Below, one piece after another: positions 26,731-38,344 of a stretch of DNA of 64,000 nucleotides (position 1 is its first letter; each line of letters begins with the position of its first letter). The position numbers and the translations under genes were made by a program. The notes beneath the pieces are model-generated. The model was not told the origin of the DNA. It ran no database searches and saw only the letters and a program-made list of their open reading frames with translations. The DNA comes from Seiridium cupressi (Eukaryota > Ascomycota > Sordariomycetes > Amphisphaeriales > Sporocadaceae), in assembly GCA_036674765.1 (NCBI GenBank), contig JARVKI010000120.1, positions 1-64,000 of the forward strand, written 5' to 3'.

Positions 26731-27452
26731 GAATAGCAGGCCAGAAGGGCAATGTGAATGATATAGCCTCAATTTGCTCATAAATGCGGGAAGGCGTGTA
26801 ACATTTGCATATCACGGGTGTATTCACCCGTCCAATGCTCCAGGGTGTTTATTCCGTCGCATTGTTTTGATCAAGGCCACAAGAAAGCAATGGTCTAGAT
26901 GGTCATTGGGCAGTATGAGATCTTTGACATTACTTCTATCGAATCCAAGGAAATATCTCGTTTGGTAGTATCGGTGAAGGAGTTCATCTAGTCGTAGAAA
27001 AAGCTCCCCTTTCCCAAGGCACCTATCATGTCTATTGTATCAGACCATCAGCATTACAAGCAAAGCGTCTTGCACGGTAAGTCTTGGAATGCAAGGCTTG
27101 TGCTCTAATAATAAGCATTCTTTCAAAGGTCAATGTTAGCCAACCCTTCGAGATAATCATACCGAGCAACTTGACATGATGGGCAGCCGCTTTGTTGGAG
27201 CCATGTGGGCAAGTTGGCTGTCTTTTTGGGGTACATGGTAGTCCAGAAGCAGGTGGGGGATAGTAGTACGCAGCGTGACTAATTGTGGAGAGACCGTCCA
27301 GGTAAGGTATAGTGAGCCTCTCTCTCATGGGACTTCCGCGCCGACGTTCCTACACCAGACGAATTGCCTTTAGATACTACCTTTCTTACTGCAACGCAAA
27401 AGGATCGACCAGGGAAAACAGTTGAAGGTTTCGCAATAACGACATAGAAAGG
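26731..27452. promoter_or_regulatory. promoter region of maleylacetate reductase
   Basis: GTGGGG at 27253-27258 and a weaker ATGTGGGC at about 27203 lie 200-250 bp before the start. No gene was seen. Confidence 0.45.
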
Positions 27453-28633
27453 ATGAGTACCTTTGAATATATCGGCGCCCCTTACCGGGTTGTGTTCGGT
27501 ACCGGCACACTCCAGAAGCAGTTGCTGCCCCTGCTGGAGAAGCTCAAGGTGAAGTCCGTCGCCATCCTCTCTACTCCGGAGCAGGTCTCCCTGGCGGAGA
27601 CGACCAAGGGCATCGTTGGGGCCGGCGTCGCGTGCATCTTCAGCGAAGCGACCATGCACACGCCTACGCACGTCACCGAGAAGGCCCTAGAAGCCATCAG
27701 GGCGAGTAAGGCCGACGGCATCATCTCAGTCGGCGGCGGGAGCACCATCGGCCTGGGTAAAGCCATCAGTGTCCGCACCGGCCTGCCGCACCTCTCGGTC
27801 CCGACTACCTACGCCGGCAGCGAGATGACGCCCATCCTGGGCGAGACGGAAAACGGCCGGAAGGTGACGCGCCGCGACCCCAAGATACTGCCCGACGCCG
27901 TGCTCTACGACGTCGAACTCACCAAAACGCTCCCGCTCAAGATGAGCCTGCACAGCGGCATCAACGCCATCGCGCACTCGGGTAAGCGACCCAAATCTGC
28001 CAGAATCTATCAATGGGAGACTGCCTACGACCTCCTCATTTTTGGTCTTTCTATATGTATCTATGTTAACAAAGCTACCCCCATCTAGTCGAGGCGCTGT
28101 ATGCGAGCAACCGCAACCCCATCGTCGAGCTGATGGCGTCTGAGTCGATCCGTGCACTGAGCGAGGCTCTGCCTGCACTGCGGCAGGACTCGCAAGATGC
28201 TGGGGCGCGCTACCAGGCGCTCTACGGTGCCTGGCTCTGCGGACACTGCCTGGGAAGCGTGGACATGGCGCTGCACCACAAGCTCTGCCACACTCTCGGC
28301 GGCACCTTCAACCTTCCGCACGCTGAGACCCACGTGGTCATGCTTCCGCACGCCGTGGCATACAACGCGCCGTCCTGCCCTGAGGCCATGCGCAAGCTGG
28401 CCGCGGCCCTTCCGGACTCTGGGGGCGACGCCGTCCATGGCCTGAACGCTTTGTACAAGCGCCTGGGTATCAGCTTCGGCCTCAAAGATCTCGGCATGCC
28501 TGAGGCCGGCATCGACGAGGCCACTACAGTCGCCGTGTCCAACCCGTACAAGAACCCGCGTCCCCTCGAGCAGGCGGCTATCCGCGAGATCATCCGCCGC
28601 GCCTGGGCTGGAGAGGATGCTAAGGCTGTTTGA
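27453..28633 (+). CDS. maleylacetate reductase
   Basis: Exons 27453-27981 and 28089-28633 give 357 residues, the usual length for this iron-ADH-family enzyme. Distinctive segments are GGGSTIGLGKAI (cofactor), the SVPTTYAGSEMTPILGETENG region, GINAIAHSVEALYA across the intron, and LHHKLCHTLGGTFNLPHAETHVVMLPHAVAYN, which marks maleylacetate reductases rather than plain alcohol dehydrogenases. It reduces maleylacetate to 3-oxoadipate with NAD(P)H, the step that carries hydroxyquinol and chlorocatechol breakdown into the beta-ketoadipate route. It is cytosolic. This is the strongest single marker that the cluster degrades an aromatic ring. No intradiol hydroxyquinol dioxygenase is present, so maleylacetate must arise from another ring-cleavage enzyme. 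Confidence 0.93.
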
Positions 28634-30033
28634 TCTGATTTTACAGGGATTAAGAGATATCGTCTTTGTCCGGGCTTGGAATTTACATGGTATTGCGAAC
28701 AGGTCCTATGAATTATGCCTTTGGTTGCTCCCCGGAAAACATAAAGACTCTAGTGGAAGTGCTAGAAACCAACAGGCACCAGCAAGAATCTCTGGTTGCT
28801 CCAAAGCTGGCTTGCTGGCTTAATGGTCAACAGCGATGGTTTGCGGTGCTGAAAACCCACAATTGTGGTTTTTCACAGCCTTGGGTTATAATCCCAAGGC
28901 GAGGTTTTTTTTTTTAATTTTTATGACTAAGTTACCGTAGATGGCAAGGGGCGATATGTAGCAATGCGAATTGCACCAAAAAATATCACCAACACGTGAG
29001 TGCTAGTAGAGGCTGTATTAGGTCTTATTGTGACATACACCCTTAGCTTAGAACCGTACGGATGCGAGCTATACATTGCAAACAGTTTTTTTTTTTTTTT
29101 TTGACCTTATCGGCTGGCATCGAAGTTTTTGGTTTATATCAGTCCTCCACGTCCCTCTGTCGCGGAACAGGTGTTTTGTTCCTTAGCTGTTAGTCTTTCG
29201 TCAGTTGTCAATCATCAATTAGCAGTATTTATTCACTTTTGCCGCCGTACCTTACCCATACCGTCCCTGAAATGCCCTCGTCGCGGGACACACTTTGGTA
29301 TAGATCGGCTTGCCCGCGCATGATGAGATCAACGATGCCCCGCGTGGTGGGATCGTGAAGGGGGTGTTACACTAAATCCGCCACTAATTTACTCCGCATT
29401 TCCCTGTCGTTGAAAGCTCTATTCTTTCGCATGGGAAACTGAATCCAAGAGCACCACTGAATTGAGATCTCGATCAGAGTATTCGAACAATATCACTTTC
29501 GTCCTAACTCAAAACGAGTCGTGGGCATCTTCACTTCCGGGGTCTTGCTACAAGCGTTCCAGGCAGTGTCGCAGTTGGGAATGGACGTTATCTGTCTGCA
29601 GACCTGGTCCATGAGGGGCTGCCTTGGCAGAGACTGGGGTGGTGGGGATGTCGACTATCCCATCCCCGTCTCCCAAAGCACAAATTGCCGAATCGGGTGG
29701 AGCCCGGCCTTTGTGGGGGACTCGTTGGACGGGAGGGGAGGGGTTTTGGTATATTCAAACCTCTGGGGCACACAGAGACAATTGACTTTCTCCCATCTTG
29801 ATAGCTCATGCCCCGCAGTCAGATGCCAACCCGAACTCGGAGTTGATAACGTGATTTCTGCAGTATCAAATCATATTCGGCAACATTTGTTCCATTTCCT
29901 TTCTCACTCTCAAATCTTACTAAATTAGGACTTTGACTCCTCGGCGAACATTACGCTTATACCAACAGAATACGCGAAACAGCACAACCTTTATTCCCCA
30001 CAACTCTGATAGCAACAGGGTTCCTTCTTCACA
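28634..30033. promoter_or_regulatory. intergenic region with twin palindromes, poly-T tracts and the CMD promoter
   Basis: A 12-bp palindrome CCACAATTGTGG (about 28857-28868) and a hairpin CCTTGGG/CCCAAGG (about 28880-28900, 7-nt loop) are followed by a T run (about 28904-28915). A second T run of about 18 lies at 29085-29102. GTGGGG at 29642-29647, with further G-rich boxes to 29770, precedes the CMD-like gene. No convincing ORF was seen. Confidence 0.45.
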
Positions 30034-30465
30034 ATGTCATCGTCTTCTTCGGAACAGGAAGTCGCCAATGCGCACAAGACGCTCTTCGACGAGGGCCTCA
30101 AGGTACGGTACGAGGTTGCGGGCAAGACGTACGTCGACCGGTCGCTGGCCAACGGGAGCTCCGAGTTCGCGCGGCCGATGCAGGAGCTGGTGACGGAGGC
30201 GTGCTGGGGCTTCGTCTGGTCGCGGCCGGGCTTGGAGCGCAAGACGCGCAGCCTGCTCAACGTGGCCATGCTGTGCGCCATGCACCGGTCCCAGGAGCTG
30301 GCCGTGCACGTCCGCGGCGCCATCAACAACGGCGCCACCGAGGTCGAGGTCCGCGAGACACTGCTCCAGGCCAGCATCTACGCCGGCATGCCCGTCGGCC
30401 TCGAGGGCTTCCGTGTCGCTGAGAAGGTCCTCAACGACATCAAGGCAGAGAAGGAGTCCAAATAG
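30034..30465 (+). CDS. carboxymuconolactone decarboxylase (PcaC)-like protein
   Basis: Intronless, 143 residues, close to the usual length of gamma-carboxymuconolactone decarboxylases. The core reads LLNVAMLCAMHRSQELAVH, then an INNGATEVEVRETLLQA helix and YAGMPVGLEGF, the CMD/AhpD-fold signature. Family members decarboxylate 4-carboxymuconolactone to an enol-lactone or act as thiol peroxidases. Together with the PcaD-like hydrolase at 16208 the decarboxylase role is favoured, perhaps on an analogue, because no protocatechuate dioxygenase or cycloisomerase is present. Third codon positions are strongly G/C, and the lack of introns sets it apart from neighbours. Confidence 0.85.
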   Translation: MSSSSSEQEVANAHKTLFDEGLKVRYEVAGKTYVDRSLANGSSEFARPMQELVTEACWGFVWSRPGLERKTRSLLNVAMLCAMHRSQELAVHVRGAINNGATEVEVRETLLQASIYAGMPVGLEGFRVAEKVLNDIKAEKESK

Positions 30466-31237
30466 CGAGCTGGGCCGCGTGTGTAGGCCGGGCCAAACTT
30501 GGGGATCTACAATTCTAGAGGAGGAAGGATTCCGTATAGACGGCCGGATAAACAGTCAAGTGCGTGATGGCTGGGCAAAGCTGTGTGCCCTACATAGGAG
30601 GTATTCAAGTAATTTCGAATGTATCCAAATCTAAAAAACGGTCTCCCATCGATGTCTAGACCAGTCTTTGTGTATTCGCTGCGTAGACTTGACGTTTTAC
30701 TACACCTCGAAATTATCTTTCATAGCGTAGGCGCACACGGTGGGTTCAGCCGAGTATCAATAGCAGAAATGAATTTGGCGCGTTTAAATTCCATTTGACG
30801 TATTAAATGCGGGGCCGACGTATGCGGTAACCAGGTTAGTTAAATGGCAATTCCTCGCTGTATTACAGACATGCACTGCGGTTTAGAAGTGCTCGACAAG
30901 GGAGAGCCTGCACCAAGTCCTCGAAGCAGTTAAGGAACCCTTCGCATTGCCGTACCATGCGTATCCGAACGCTTCAGTTATCGCGAAGTTACATCTCTTC
31001 TCCGCTTGGGCATCTTGGCAGACCGACCTGGGGGTTCAATTGGTAACAAGGGTGGGTGATAGTACGTGGTGGGGTTCAATCTGCGTCTCCCCCGCGCTTC
31101 ACTTTCGAACCGAGCGAAACCATACATGTAGGTAATTCTTAGCTCTTAGACAAAACACATACACTCCATTTGGACTTGATCTGGACTTCATCGATTGTTT
31201 GGCTGCGCGTTTTCGTATCCCGTGTCCATCCCCCAAA
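30466..31237. promoter_or_regulatory. promoter region of carboxylesterase 2
   Basis: GTGGGG at 31069-31074 and CTCCCCCGCG at about 31086 lie 150-170 bp before the ATG. The rest shows nothing recognisable. Confidence 0.45.
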
Positions 31238-33131
31238 ATGCCGTACACGCTTGATCACCCGTCTTTGCAAAACACGTTGACTGGCGTCGAGTTTCCGTCA
31301 GTGGTGCAGTTCCGAGGCATTTCCTATGGAAATGTCCCGGCCCGTTTCGCAAAGCCTGAGCCGGCAGCGAAACTGCCGGCGAAACTGGATTGCTCTGTTT
31401 ACGGGTATGTCTGCATTATTTTACTTCTTACAAACTAACGTTTGTGTTTATTTGTTATATCTTCTGGGTTTCGTGTACGCATGACGGAAACTGACTGGTG
31501 GCTGACCCATGCCACATAGTCCTCGATGTCCGCAGGTTCCCACCGACGTCGGCCACTTGTTGCGCATCCCGCTTGCACATGCGCTCCCCGCGGAGCCCGA
31601 GGATGAGTTCGCGTGTCTAAACCTCGATGTCGTGGTTCCAAAGGCCGAGACCATCTCCGCCTCTCAGAAGTTGCCCGTCCTCTTTTGGGTCCATGGTGCG
31701 TGCGGAAGCCATAGTTCACAGGGGATCGCTGCCTGCTAACATTATGTTCAAAAATAGGTGGCTCCCAGTCCGTAACATTTGGCAGCGCAGCTTCTGGCGT
31801 TTGTGGTAGGTACCAAACCTCCTGCCCCCAGTTGGAACAAATATACAGCTATATCTAGAGGGCCAGTTGCATATTCGCTCTGCTGACATCATGTAGATCC
31901 AAGCAAGATTGTTAGCGATTCTGCTAGTCTCGGACTCCCCATGATTGTTGTCTCTGTACAATATCGGCTGAATATATTTGCCTTTGGTGATGAGACAAGC
32001 CCCAAGAACCTCGCACTGCTTGATCTAAGTCTAGCTCTACAGTGGGTGCAAGACCATATTGTGGGCTTTGGAGGTGATCCGGTGATTATGCATCGCGAAC
32101 CACGAGTAGTATATGGACTAATAATTTGCAACAGAATCGTGTCACTCTAGGGGGTGAGAGTGCAGGAGCGGTCTACTGCCATGCGCTCATGGTCATGGAT
32201 GCTCCGGCACAACAATTGATCATGTCTTCCGGCACACTATTCTTGTCGCCCCCACAGCCTACGGAGCGAGCATCGGGGATGATCTCAGCTGTCCGTAACC
32301 AGCTACATAAAATGGGTTCCTACGAGCTCCGTACCGCTCCAAGTGACATCATAGTCGAGGCGGTCAAACAGACCAAGCTCGTATCCTGGTTTCTAAGAGC
32401 TGATACGCCTCTGGACGGTTGGCAGGATAAACTTGGCAATGCCGCTCAGCGTCTGCTCCTCAGCGACTGTCAGAATGAGGTAGGTAATTCGAGAACGGTT
32501 TTCTTGGTTTGCCTCCGTTCCGTCCAGGAGACCCAGTTCTAACGTCCTGTAGGCTGTCCTTTGGCGTTCCGCTATTTGGGCCACGGATAAAGAGGCCCTC
32601 ACCGGTGCGTTCGACCTCGCAGGGGAAGAACAAGAGCGACTCATGAATCACTATCACATCTACCCCAACCGGCCTTCTTCCTCCATCATCGGAGCATTGG
32701 ATTTTGTCAACGATTACAAATTTGTTCACCCCGTGGAAAAAATCGTCCGGCAGTGGCAATCCGCCCAAAAGCCCGTCTTCCGCTGCCTGATAGACGAGCC
32801 CAACCCGTGGCAGCCAAGCAACGGCGCCCAGCATGCCGTTGACCTCCTTTTGCTGTTTGGAGGCTTCGACACGCTGATCCCCGACGCTGCTCGGCGGACA
32901 GGGAAGCAGATGAGAGAGAAGTGGATCCAGTTTATCAATGGCAAAGACCCATGGGACCCCAGGGTATATGCTGCCTTCGGGCCGTATGGAGCTTATGAGG
33001 AGCTTGCACAGAGCGCAGTCAAATCCCGAAGGAGGATGGAACAGGTAGAATACCTGGCAAGTGCAGATTCTGCGCTTTTGGATAAAGCTTTTGGTTCTCT
33101 AGTAGCGGGAAAAATTAGTCTGCTGAATTGA
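31238..33131 (+). CDS. type-B carboxylesterase/lipase 2
   Basis: Exons 31238-31404, 31520-31695, 31758-31805, 31897-32081, 32135-32479 and 32553-33131 give 499 residues. It shows FRGISYGNVPARF, DEFACLNLDVVVP, VSVQYRLNIFAFGD, nucleophile elbow GESAGA and GAQHAVDLLLLFG with the probable catalytic His. The oxyanion loop reads HGGSQ where the paralogue at 11648 and most relatives have HGGG. A 48-base exon encodes GSQSVTFGSAASGVC in this loop. No signal peptide. Similarity to carboxylesterase 1 (notably the EPNPW and FINGxDP segments) marks an old duplication. It may cleave a different ester or lactone than its paralogue. Confidence 0.87.
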
Positions 33132-34162
33132 GTTTGGAATTCAACGTCCAGACCAAGGTAGCCGTCAGTCACACTCTTCTATTGTGCTCGAGTATAGTAT
33201 ATATACATGTATATATAAATATAGATATAGAAGCAAAGCTAGGATGGCTTTCCTTTTTGCAAACGTGTGTACAGGTCTGCCTGTCCAAATGGTCCTGTGG
33301 ACACTTGAGTTGAAATCAATTCTTTGATGATATAACCTAGACAGCCATATTTGGAACCTGATCAAGTACACATTCCTAGCAACGAAAACGATATATAAAG
33401 TTGGGGATGACTGGTATACTATGGATCGTTGGCTGTCCTACCGCCATCAGTCGGGTGGGTGGCGACGATTTGTCACTTTGGCACTTTCTGTAACATCTTT
33501 TTCTCTCGGAAAATTCAAAGAGCAGCTCACGATCACGCGTTGTAAAGTATGGTGCTGAAATTGAAGCCCGCATTGCTTCGCGAATCGTGTACTGCTGGTC
33601 TTCAATGCTCGTCTAGGCTTCCAGATACGGACGACAAGTTCTCAGTGACCACGAGAGTGGCCTTGCTATGAACAACTCCGGTGAAGCTGGTGTTACGTAA
33701 ACTGTTTTCAACTGAGTCAAGTTGTAAAACATACATGTACTCTAGATACGCGTGTGGGGAGAAGATGAGGGGTGGTGGCATTGAGGCTTGGAGCAGAACC
33801 GGTTACAGATTGGCTGCTTGGCATAGGATTATGCAGGTAAGTCGGAGGCGGGGCTACCCCTGTACCTGCGGGGCCCCGAGTGCTGTGGCCAATCACGCAC
33901 AGGCAAATAGTAAAAACTGCCTCTCTCCCCACATTGCATAACTGCACGTAGCTCACCTGTCAGGCCAGTGCAGGCCCAATGCCTGCATACCACTAACTAG
34001 GTTAGTAATTCTTGTCACGCTATGCTATGCGGTGCGCATCACAATTGCGATCGTCCTTTCCCCCACATTGCGTGTTGTCCAGCCACGGTTTCAACAGAGC
34101 CCATGATAAAGGCGTTCTCGCCAGGGCCTTTTCTTGTCGCCATCCTCACACATCCAGTCAAG
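33132..34162. promoter_or_regulatory. promoter region of P450 3 with two CCCCACATTGC copies
   Basis: An AT-rich stretch with TA repeats (33185-33235) belongs to the 3' side of the esterase. Two identical CCCCACATTGC copies start at 33927 and 34061, 134 bp apart, both upstream of the P450 start. Confidence 0.6.
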
Positions 34163-35902
34163 ATGGCACAACAAACGATTTTGCTTGCCCTGTCGACCAT
34201 CGTGCTGCTCCTGGTTGGCAGATGGGCAGTCAAGGCTGCTCAGTGGCGCCGTACCTATAAGCTTCCTCCCCAGGTGCCTGGCATCCCCATCTTCGGCAAC
34301 ACCTTTCAGATTCCCGCCGTGCAGCAGGGCCCTTGGGCGAAGAAGCTGGCCGCGCAATATGGCGAAATGTCAGTATCCCTCTGTGCTGGGCTTCGACCTT
34401 CCGGCACCCTTTGTTTGTTACAATGCTGAAACTGTTCTCCAGGTTTACCTGCAAGTTCGGGGGCAGTACATGGGTGTTTCTGAATTCATCCCGGGTCGTG
34501 ACCGACCTCATGGAGCGGCGCGCCGCCATTTATAGCTCGAGGCCGCCGTTCCCCATGACGCAGTCCATCATGTCGGACGACTCACGCATAGTGCTGATGC
34601 CGTACAACGACAAATGGCGCACGCTCCGCAAGGTCATGCACAGCATCCTGAGCACCAGGGCTATGGACATCTTCATGCCCTTCCAGGATCTTGAGTCCAA
34701 GCACCTCTTATGGGACTATCTCGAGACACCTGGCAAGTGGTGGGCTGCCAACGGACGATATGCTAACTCGGTCATCATGAGCGTGGTGTTTGGGCGGCGC
34801 TCCACCCTGGATGACCCCGACGTGGTCGAGCTCTTTGAGACCATTGATCTCTTTCTGGAGAACCAGCAGCCGGGCACCAATATTGTCGACGGGTTCCCTG
34901 TTCTCGAGAAGCTCCCCAAGAAGCTCCAATGGTGGCGCCCACGAGGAGAGGCCATTTACCGGAAGACAGCCGCGTACGTATAATAACCCTCCTCTCCATT
35001 GCCCTCCTGGATACTTTTGTTTACACCGCCCCGCAATATAGTGTTTATAGGCGCGAAGTGGAGGGCCTGCAACAGAGGATGAAGGCGGGCACGCAGCGGC
35101 GCTGTTTCGCCACCGACTTCCTGGAGACGGAAGAAATCAAAAAGCTGGGCGAGAACCAAAAGCTGTTCGTATTCGGCACTTTAATGGAGGCGGGCAGCGA
35201 CACATCTCGGGTGTCCCTCGGTCAGATCATCGCTGGTGCGGCAACATACCCAGACTGGGTAGTACGTGCGCGGGCGGAGCTAGATGCTGTGTGCGGCAGC
35301 AATGGCGAGAGGCTCCCTCAATGGGAAGACCGTCCCCGGCTGAAGTATATCTCCGCCGTCGTCAAAGAAGGCTTCCGGTGGCGGCCGAATATTGCCGAGA
35401 TTGGCGCCCCAACCATGCTAACCAGGGATGATGAGTATGAGGGCTACAAGTTCCCCGCCGGTACTGTCTTCACCTGGAATGCGTGGGCCATTGCGCTGAA
35501 CCCCGATGAGTACGAGCAACCGGAGCGCTTCTGGCCAGAAAGGTTCCTCGACGGCAACGAGGAGAATGCCTTGAAGGGACACTGGGCATTTGGACCAGGT
35601 AAGTTTCTGATATTCCACTTGGACATTTATTTCTACAAGTCCCATACTGAATGACACGTGTTGCAGGGCGCCGAGTGTGCGTAGGATGGAAAGTTGGGGA
35701 GATGAACGTTTGGATCGCCATAGCGCGTCTACTGTACTGCTTCGACTTCAAGCAGATCCCTGGAAAGCCCATCGACACCATGACTATCCCCCAAATCACG
35801 AAGAACAGCGCCCCCTTCGACGTGGATGTCACCGTACGGAGCCCCGCGCATGCTGCCCTCATTCGGCGGGATTGCGAGGAGGCCGTCCACACCAAGTACT
35901 GA
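34163..35902 (+). CDS. cytochrome P450 monooxygenase 3
   Basis: Exons 34163-34368, 34443-34973, 35042-35598 and 35667-35902 give 509 residues. Membrane anchor at about 5-23, hinge PPQVPGIPIFGN, I-helix AGSDTS (296-301), K-helix EGFR (355-358) and heme loop FGPGRRVCVG with ligand Cys436, split by the last intron. It resembles P450 1 at 9278 in the N-terminal half and in the motif regions, so both fall in the same broad group of aromatic-hydroxylating fungal P450s. Inferred role: a second hydroxylation of the substrate, fed by the cluster reductase. It converges with the HGD-like gene across 900 bp. Confidence 0.9.
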
Positions 35903-36828
35903 GGTGTCCCAGAGAGTCTGTGGTCTGTTTCCATCAAGTTAGCTGCCTCCTTTTTCCTAGTAAGCCTCGCGTTACCTATATAGCCAGACGATTTCCCTGA
36001 TCGCGTCATCAAGGGTTTCACGGCAAAGTCAGCATAGGCGTTCTCTACTGAGGATTGCACAGCGTGTGAATTTGAAGAATTTCATCAAGTCTCCACTTTT
36101 CTGACATGGTGGTATACCGTTTGTAATCGATGTGATCTAAGCCAATAAGCGAGACGTCAATGAACGTGTCCATGCAACACCTGGTCACCTTGGCGCCTAG
36201 TTACAGGGGTGAACCCTCACATAGATAACCAGGCATCTGGCATCTGGCATCTGGCGCTTCCATCATCCCCCACCTGACCCCAACAGATGTGCTGGGTTCC
36301 CCTCACGCGTAACGCTGCGGGGTAAGTAAATGGAAGTGAGGTGGGTGGCCTGAGACATCCCTTCGGAATGTGGGTGGTGTTGATTTTGGCGAAGATGCCC
36401 CGTTTTTGTTATGGCGCTCGTCTCATGAGCGGACTGAGTATCGGCGTCGGCTTAAAGCGGTGTTCACCGCCTTGTTTCGTTGCAGCAGCACCTGTAAAGA
36501 GAGCATCAGAATCCAATATCTCGATACGTGCATCTGGCGGGACTCTGTCTTTGCCCCTTGGGAGCAGCACATGTTCAGCGCATAGAAGCACACCGTTATG
36601 GATGAGTCATGGAGCTATAAACGAAAAGATTGCTTCACCATGATGCATATGTAATATCATAAAGAGATATTAGTTATAAGATCACGTTTATACAAATCAA
36701 AATCCCGGGAATTCTGATGAACTATCCTCTAAGTAAAAAAGAGAAATTGAGTCTAGCTGAACAAAAGTCGAAATATATTTTTTATATATGTATAAAGATC
36801 CTTAAAAATCAACGCCCACCACCGGTCC
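35903..36828. other. convergent intergenic region with a 7-bp tandem repeat and G-rich motifs
   Basis: GCATCTG is repeated three times in tandem at about 36235-36255, followed by CCCCAC (36267-36272) and AATGTGGGT (36367-36375). Both neighbours end here, so these motif copies are not at an obvious promoter. 36650-36800 is very AT-rich. Confidence 0.5.
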
Positions 36829-38344
36829 TCATTTTTGGGGAGGAAGACCCGCCTTGCTCAAAATCTCGTCAATCTCAATCTTGTGGTTCGTGAAGTTGTC
36901 AACCAGGTCGTCCCACATCTTGGGATCGTGCTCGTGCTTCTCCTTGCTGTTCCAGGCCCAGTCAGTGATGGTGAAGGGCCGGCTGCTCTCGAACATGAAG
37001 GCGATAGAGCCGGTCGAAATCTGCATGGCCGGCGGATCCTCCTTGGAGGCGGCGGCAAACTCCTCGTAGGCCACGCCGTGCGGCACGAAGCCGCACTCGA
37101 ACGAGACGCTGCCCGGCTGGAACTCGTCCGACCGACCGCCGTAGTCGCCGTAGATGAGCCCCATGAGCTCCGATGCGCAGTTGCGGTGGTAGTAGGGCGG
37201 CCGGTACGTGTGCAACGCCACGTCCCAACGCGGCGAGAAGATGAGGAAGTCGGCCAGTGGTGCGGTTAGGTCGCGGCTCTTAGCCGTCAGCACGCAGAAG
37301 ATGGACGGGTCGATATGGTCGACCGAGATGGACCCGACATTGACGAACTTGGTCAGGTCGTACTTGTACGGCACGTAGTTGCCGTGCCAGGCCACGACAT
37401 CGAATGGGCAATGGCGCTGGGTGCTCTTGAAATATTTGCCTCCGAGCTTGTACGTGATCTCCCAGGGGTCGTCCTTGGTGACCTCGTACGCCGCGGTGGG
37501 GTAGAGGAAATCCCGCGGGTAGGCTAGGCCGCTGCCACCGAGGGGACCCAGCTCAGGAAGCTCCCAGTACGAGCCGTAGAGCTCGAGCAGGTAGCCGCGG
37601 CTTGGTCCCTTGACGTTGACCTTGAAGCGGAGGCCGCGCGGGATGACGCAGATCTCGCCCGGCTGCACGTACAGGTACCCGAACTCGGTCTGGATGTCGA
37701 GGTCGCCCTCCTGCGGCACAAGCATGTACTCGCCATCCGAGTTGACAAACGCCGTCTTGTCCATGCTCTTGTTGCACATGTACAAGTGGCTGGCCAAGCC
37801 CTCGCGCAGAGTGGGCTCGCCGGAGCCAGCAATCGACTTTATGCCGGCGATGAAGTCAACATCGCTGCCAGCGGGGATGGGGTGCGGCTTCCAGGCGAGC
37901 TGCGTTGGGGAGATGTGCACACGCGGGTTCAGCGGCATATACGCAGACTCCGTGTCAGGGTTGTCGGGAAGCTCAGTCTATGCAAAATAGTCAGTCATCT
38001 GATGTGCACCAGTAGTAGGGGAGCTGGCATACAAATCCCTGGTGGGCAACAGCGGGCCGTGACCGGTACAACCAAGCCTTTCGGTTGGAATGGCGAGGGG
38101 CAGAAAAGGCACCGCCAGTGACCTGTTCGGCGTAGAGGCCGAACCGAATGGACCTCGGACTGTTCTGTCCCCTGGGAAGGACTCCGGGGACAGCTTCGGA
38201 CTCGTGAAGGTTGCCGAATCCAGGCTGGTACTTGTAGGGGTCGTTGGGCCGGGTTGCAAAGGAAGGAATAGCACCGTTCTGCTGGGTGGTGGCCCAGTGA
38301 AAGGCCTTTTGGAAGTCCTTTGGGGCAAGGTCCTTGGCTGCCAT
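36829..38344 (-). CDS. homogentisate 1,2-dioxygenase-like ring-cleavage enzyme
   Basis: Exons 38344-38033 and 37977-36829 give 486 residues, slightly longer than the usual 440-450. The N-terminal YQPGFGN and [19 protein letters not shown] segments and the cupin core are typical of the HGD family. Residues equivalent to the known iron site are visible: DHIDPSIF (catalytic His), [12 protein letters not shown] (His and Glu ligands) and [11 protein letters not shown] (third ligand). The enzyme needs Fe(II) and O2 and opens a 2,5-dihydroxyphenyl ring. The usual partners fumarylacetoacetase and maleylacetoacetate isomerase are absent, while maleylacetate reductase is present. The substrate may therefore be a hydroquinone-type compound other than homogentisate. 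It shares a divergent promoter with the lactonase at 38811. Confidence 0.93.

Noticed and set aside
27453..28633. Reading this gene as a generic iron-containing alcohol dehydrogenase
   Set aside because: The HKLCHTLGGTFNLPHAETH block and the length are specific to maleylacetate reductases.
29521..29928. 135-residue plus-strand ORF upstream of the CMD-like gene
   Set aside because: It lacks an intron-compatible extension, has no family resemblance and overlaps the G-rich promoter boxes.
34929..35654. Independent 241-residue ORF
   Set aside because: It is the third exon of P450 3 read through its flanking introns, not a separate gene.
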